NCBI GenBank assembly: GCA_024695315.1
Contig: JAILIJ010000346.1
Location: forward strand, 1-5,904
Length of the DNA stretch: 5,904 nt
Direction: 5' to 3'
Origin: Bacteroidaceae bacterium
Lineage (GTDB): Bacteria; Bacteroidota; Bacteroidia; Bacteroidales; Bacteroidaceae
Program-made: the position numbers and the translations under genes
Part shown: positions 5,642-5,904 of the stretch, piece by piece
Layout: each line of letters opens with the position of its first letter
How positions within the stretch are numbered: the first letter of the stretch is position 1
The notes under the pieces: generated by a model
What the model was told of the DNA's origin: nothing
Seen by the model: the letters and a program-made list of their open reading frames with translations, nothing else
Databases searched by the model: none

Positions 5642-5876
5642 CTTACCCCACCTCCTTCGACAACGCTTCGTATTCCCTTCGGAACAACTTCGTATTCCAT
5701 TGCTGATGAGTATCCATTTCTGATGTTTGAAATTTATCTCACCCCCTTTTGGAATCGGAGCTTAAAGCACATCGTCAGATGAATATTCAAAGATGATAAA
5801 AAATTGTCTTTTCTGCTCATTTTTCTCCATTAAAAAAAACTTTAACATAAAATTTAACATTGGCGGATTCCAGAAG
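5616..5876 (-). ncRNA. Candidate leftward short transcript with tiny ORFs
   Basis: A perfect -7 box (5890-5883) and the terminal hairpin (5641-5616) bracket about 260 nt. Three small overlapping or adjacent ORFs fit inside or nearly so. They are 32 codons (5860-5762, MLNFMLKFF...SSDDVL), 24 codons (5717-5643, MDTHQQWNTKLF...SKEVG) and 37 codons (5700-5587, MEYEVVPKG...), the last running through the hairpin and past the predicted end. All lack recognisable families. Overlapping open frames plus a repeat and hairpin suggest an RNA or a repeated intergenic element rather than proteins, but a small protein such as the 24-residue one cannot be excluded. Confidence 0.3.
5654..5697. repeat. Two-copy 22-bp tandem repeat
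   Basis: Adjacent 22-bp units at 5654-5675 and 5676-5697. Both begin CCTTCG and end CTTCGTATTC, and differ only in the middle (20 matches if short gaps are allowed). They lie inside the 24-codon ORF upstream of the hairpin at 5616-5641. Confidence 0.6.
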
Positions 5877-5882
5877 CAAGTG

Positions 5883-5890
5883 CAAAATTA
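5883..5890 (-). promoter_or_regulatory. Probable -7 element at the right edge
   Basis: On the minus strand this reads TAATTTTG followed by C, a perfect TAnnTTTG. The -33 box would fall beyond the window, so it cannot be checked. Predicted start near 5876, transcribing leftwards into the short unit that ends at 5616. Confidence 0.4.
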
Positions 5891-5904
5891 TTAAATTATT
5901 AGTT

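Overview
The window looks like chromosomal DNA of a Bacteroidales bacterium, most likely Prevotella or a close relative. It is AT-rich. Its genes lack Shine-Dalgarno sequences, and several start regions carry the Bacteroidetes-type promoter (TTTG or TTG near -33, TAnnTTTG near -7). Its proteins (a Bacteroidetes dipeptidyl peptidase IV, a tandem pair of DUF4230 proteins, a SIMPL/DUF541 protein) are typical of that group. I see no rRNA, tRNA, CRISPR array or transposase.

Layout. On the minus strand, 1-1354 is the N-terminal 451 residues (signal peptide and beta-propeller) of dipeptidyl peptidase IV; its catalytic domain lies off the left edge. Divergently, on the plus strand, come two consecutive DUF4230 proteins (1423-2100 and 2120-2722), both with an N-terminal membrane or lipid anchor and probably one operon. 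A SIMPL-domain protein follows (2872-3585) with its own promoter in the 149-bp gap. About 750 bp without a protein gene then contains a strong 20-bp inverted repeat (3668-3745) and short repeats. It also holds a complete promoter plus intrinsic terminator with no ORF between them (4037-4254), the best candidate for an undescribed small RNA. Its terminator faces that of a minus-strand gene for a 119-residue glycine-rich protein (4342-4701), which has its own promoter and a hairpin in its 5' UTR.

The right-hand third (4822-5904) has low coding density. It includes a probably dispersed Prevotella-type intergenic element (4822-5039) and a minus-strand ORF without an ATG at its beginning (5130-5555, possibly a remnant). 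It ends with a leftward short transcription unit (about 5876 to 5616) with tiny overlapping ORFs, a 22-bp tandem repeat and a terminal hairpin.

How the genes relate. DPP IV supplies periplasmic dipeptide release for this asaccharolytic or peptide-using lineage. The DUF4230 and SIMPL proteins are all predicted to be anchored and to face the periplasm, but their biochemical roles are unknown and nothing here ties them to DPP IV. No defence system, mobile element or biosynthetic cluster is visible. The interest lies in the non-coding parts.
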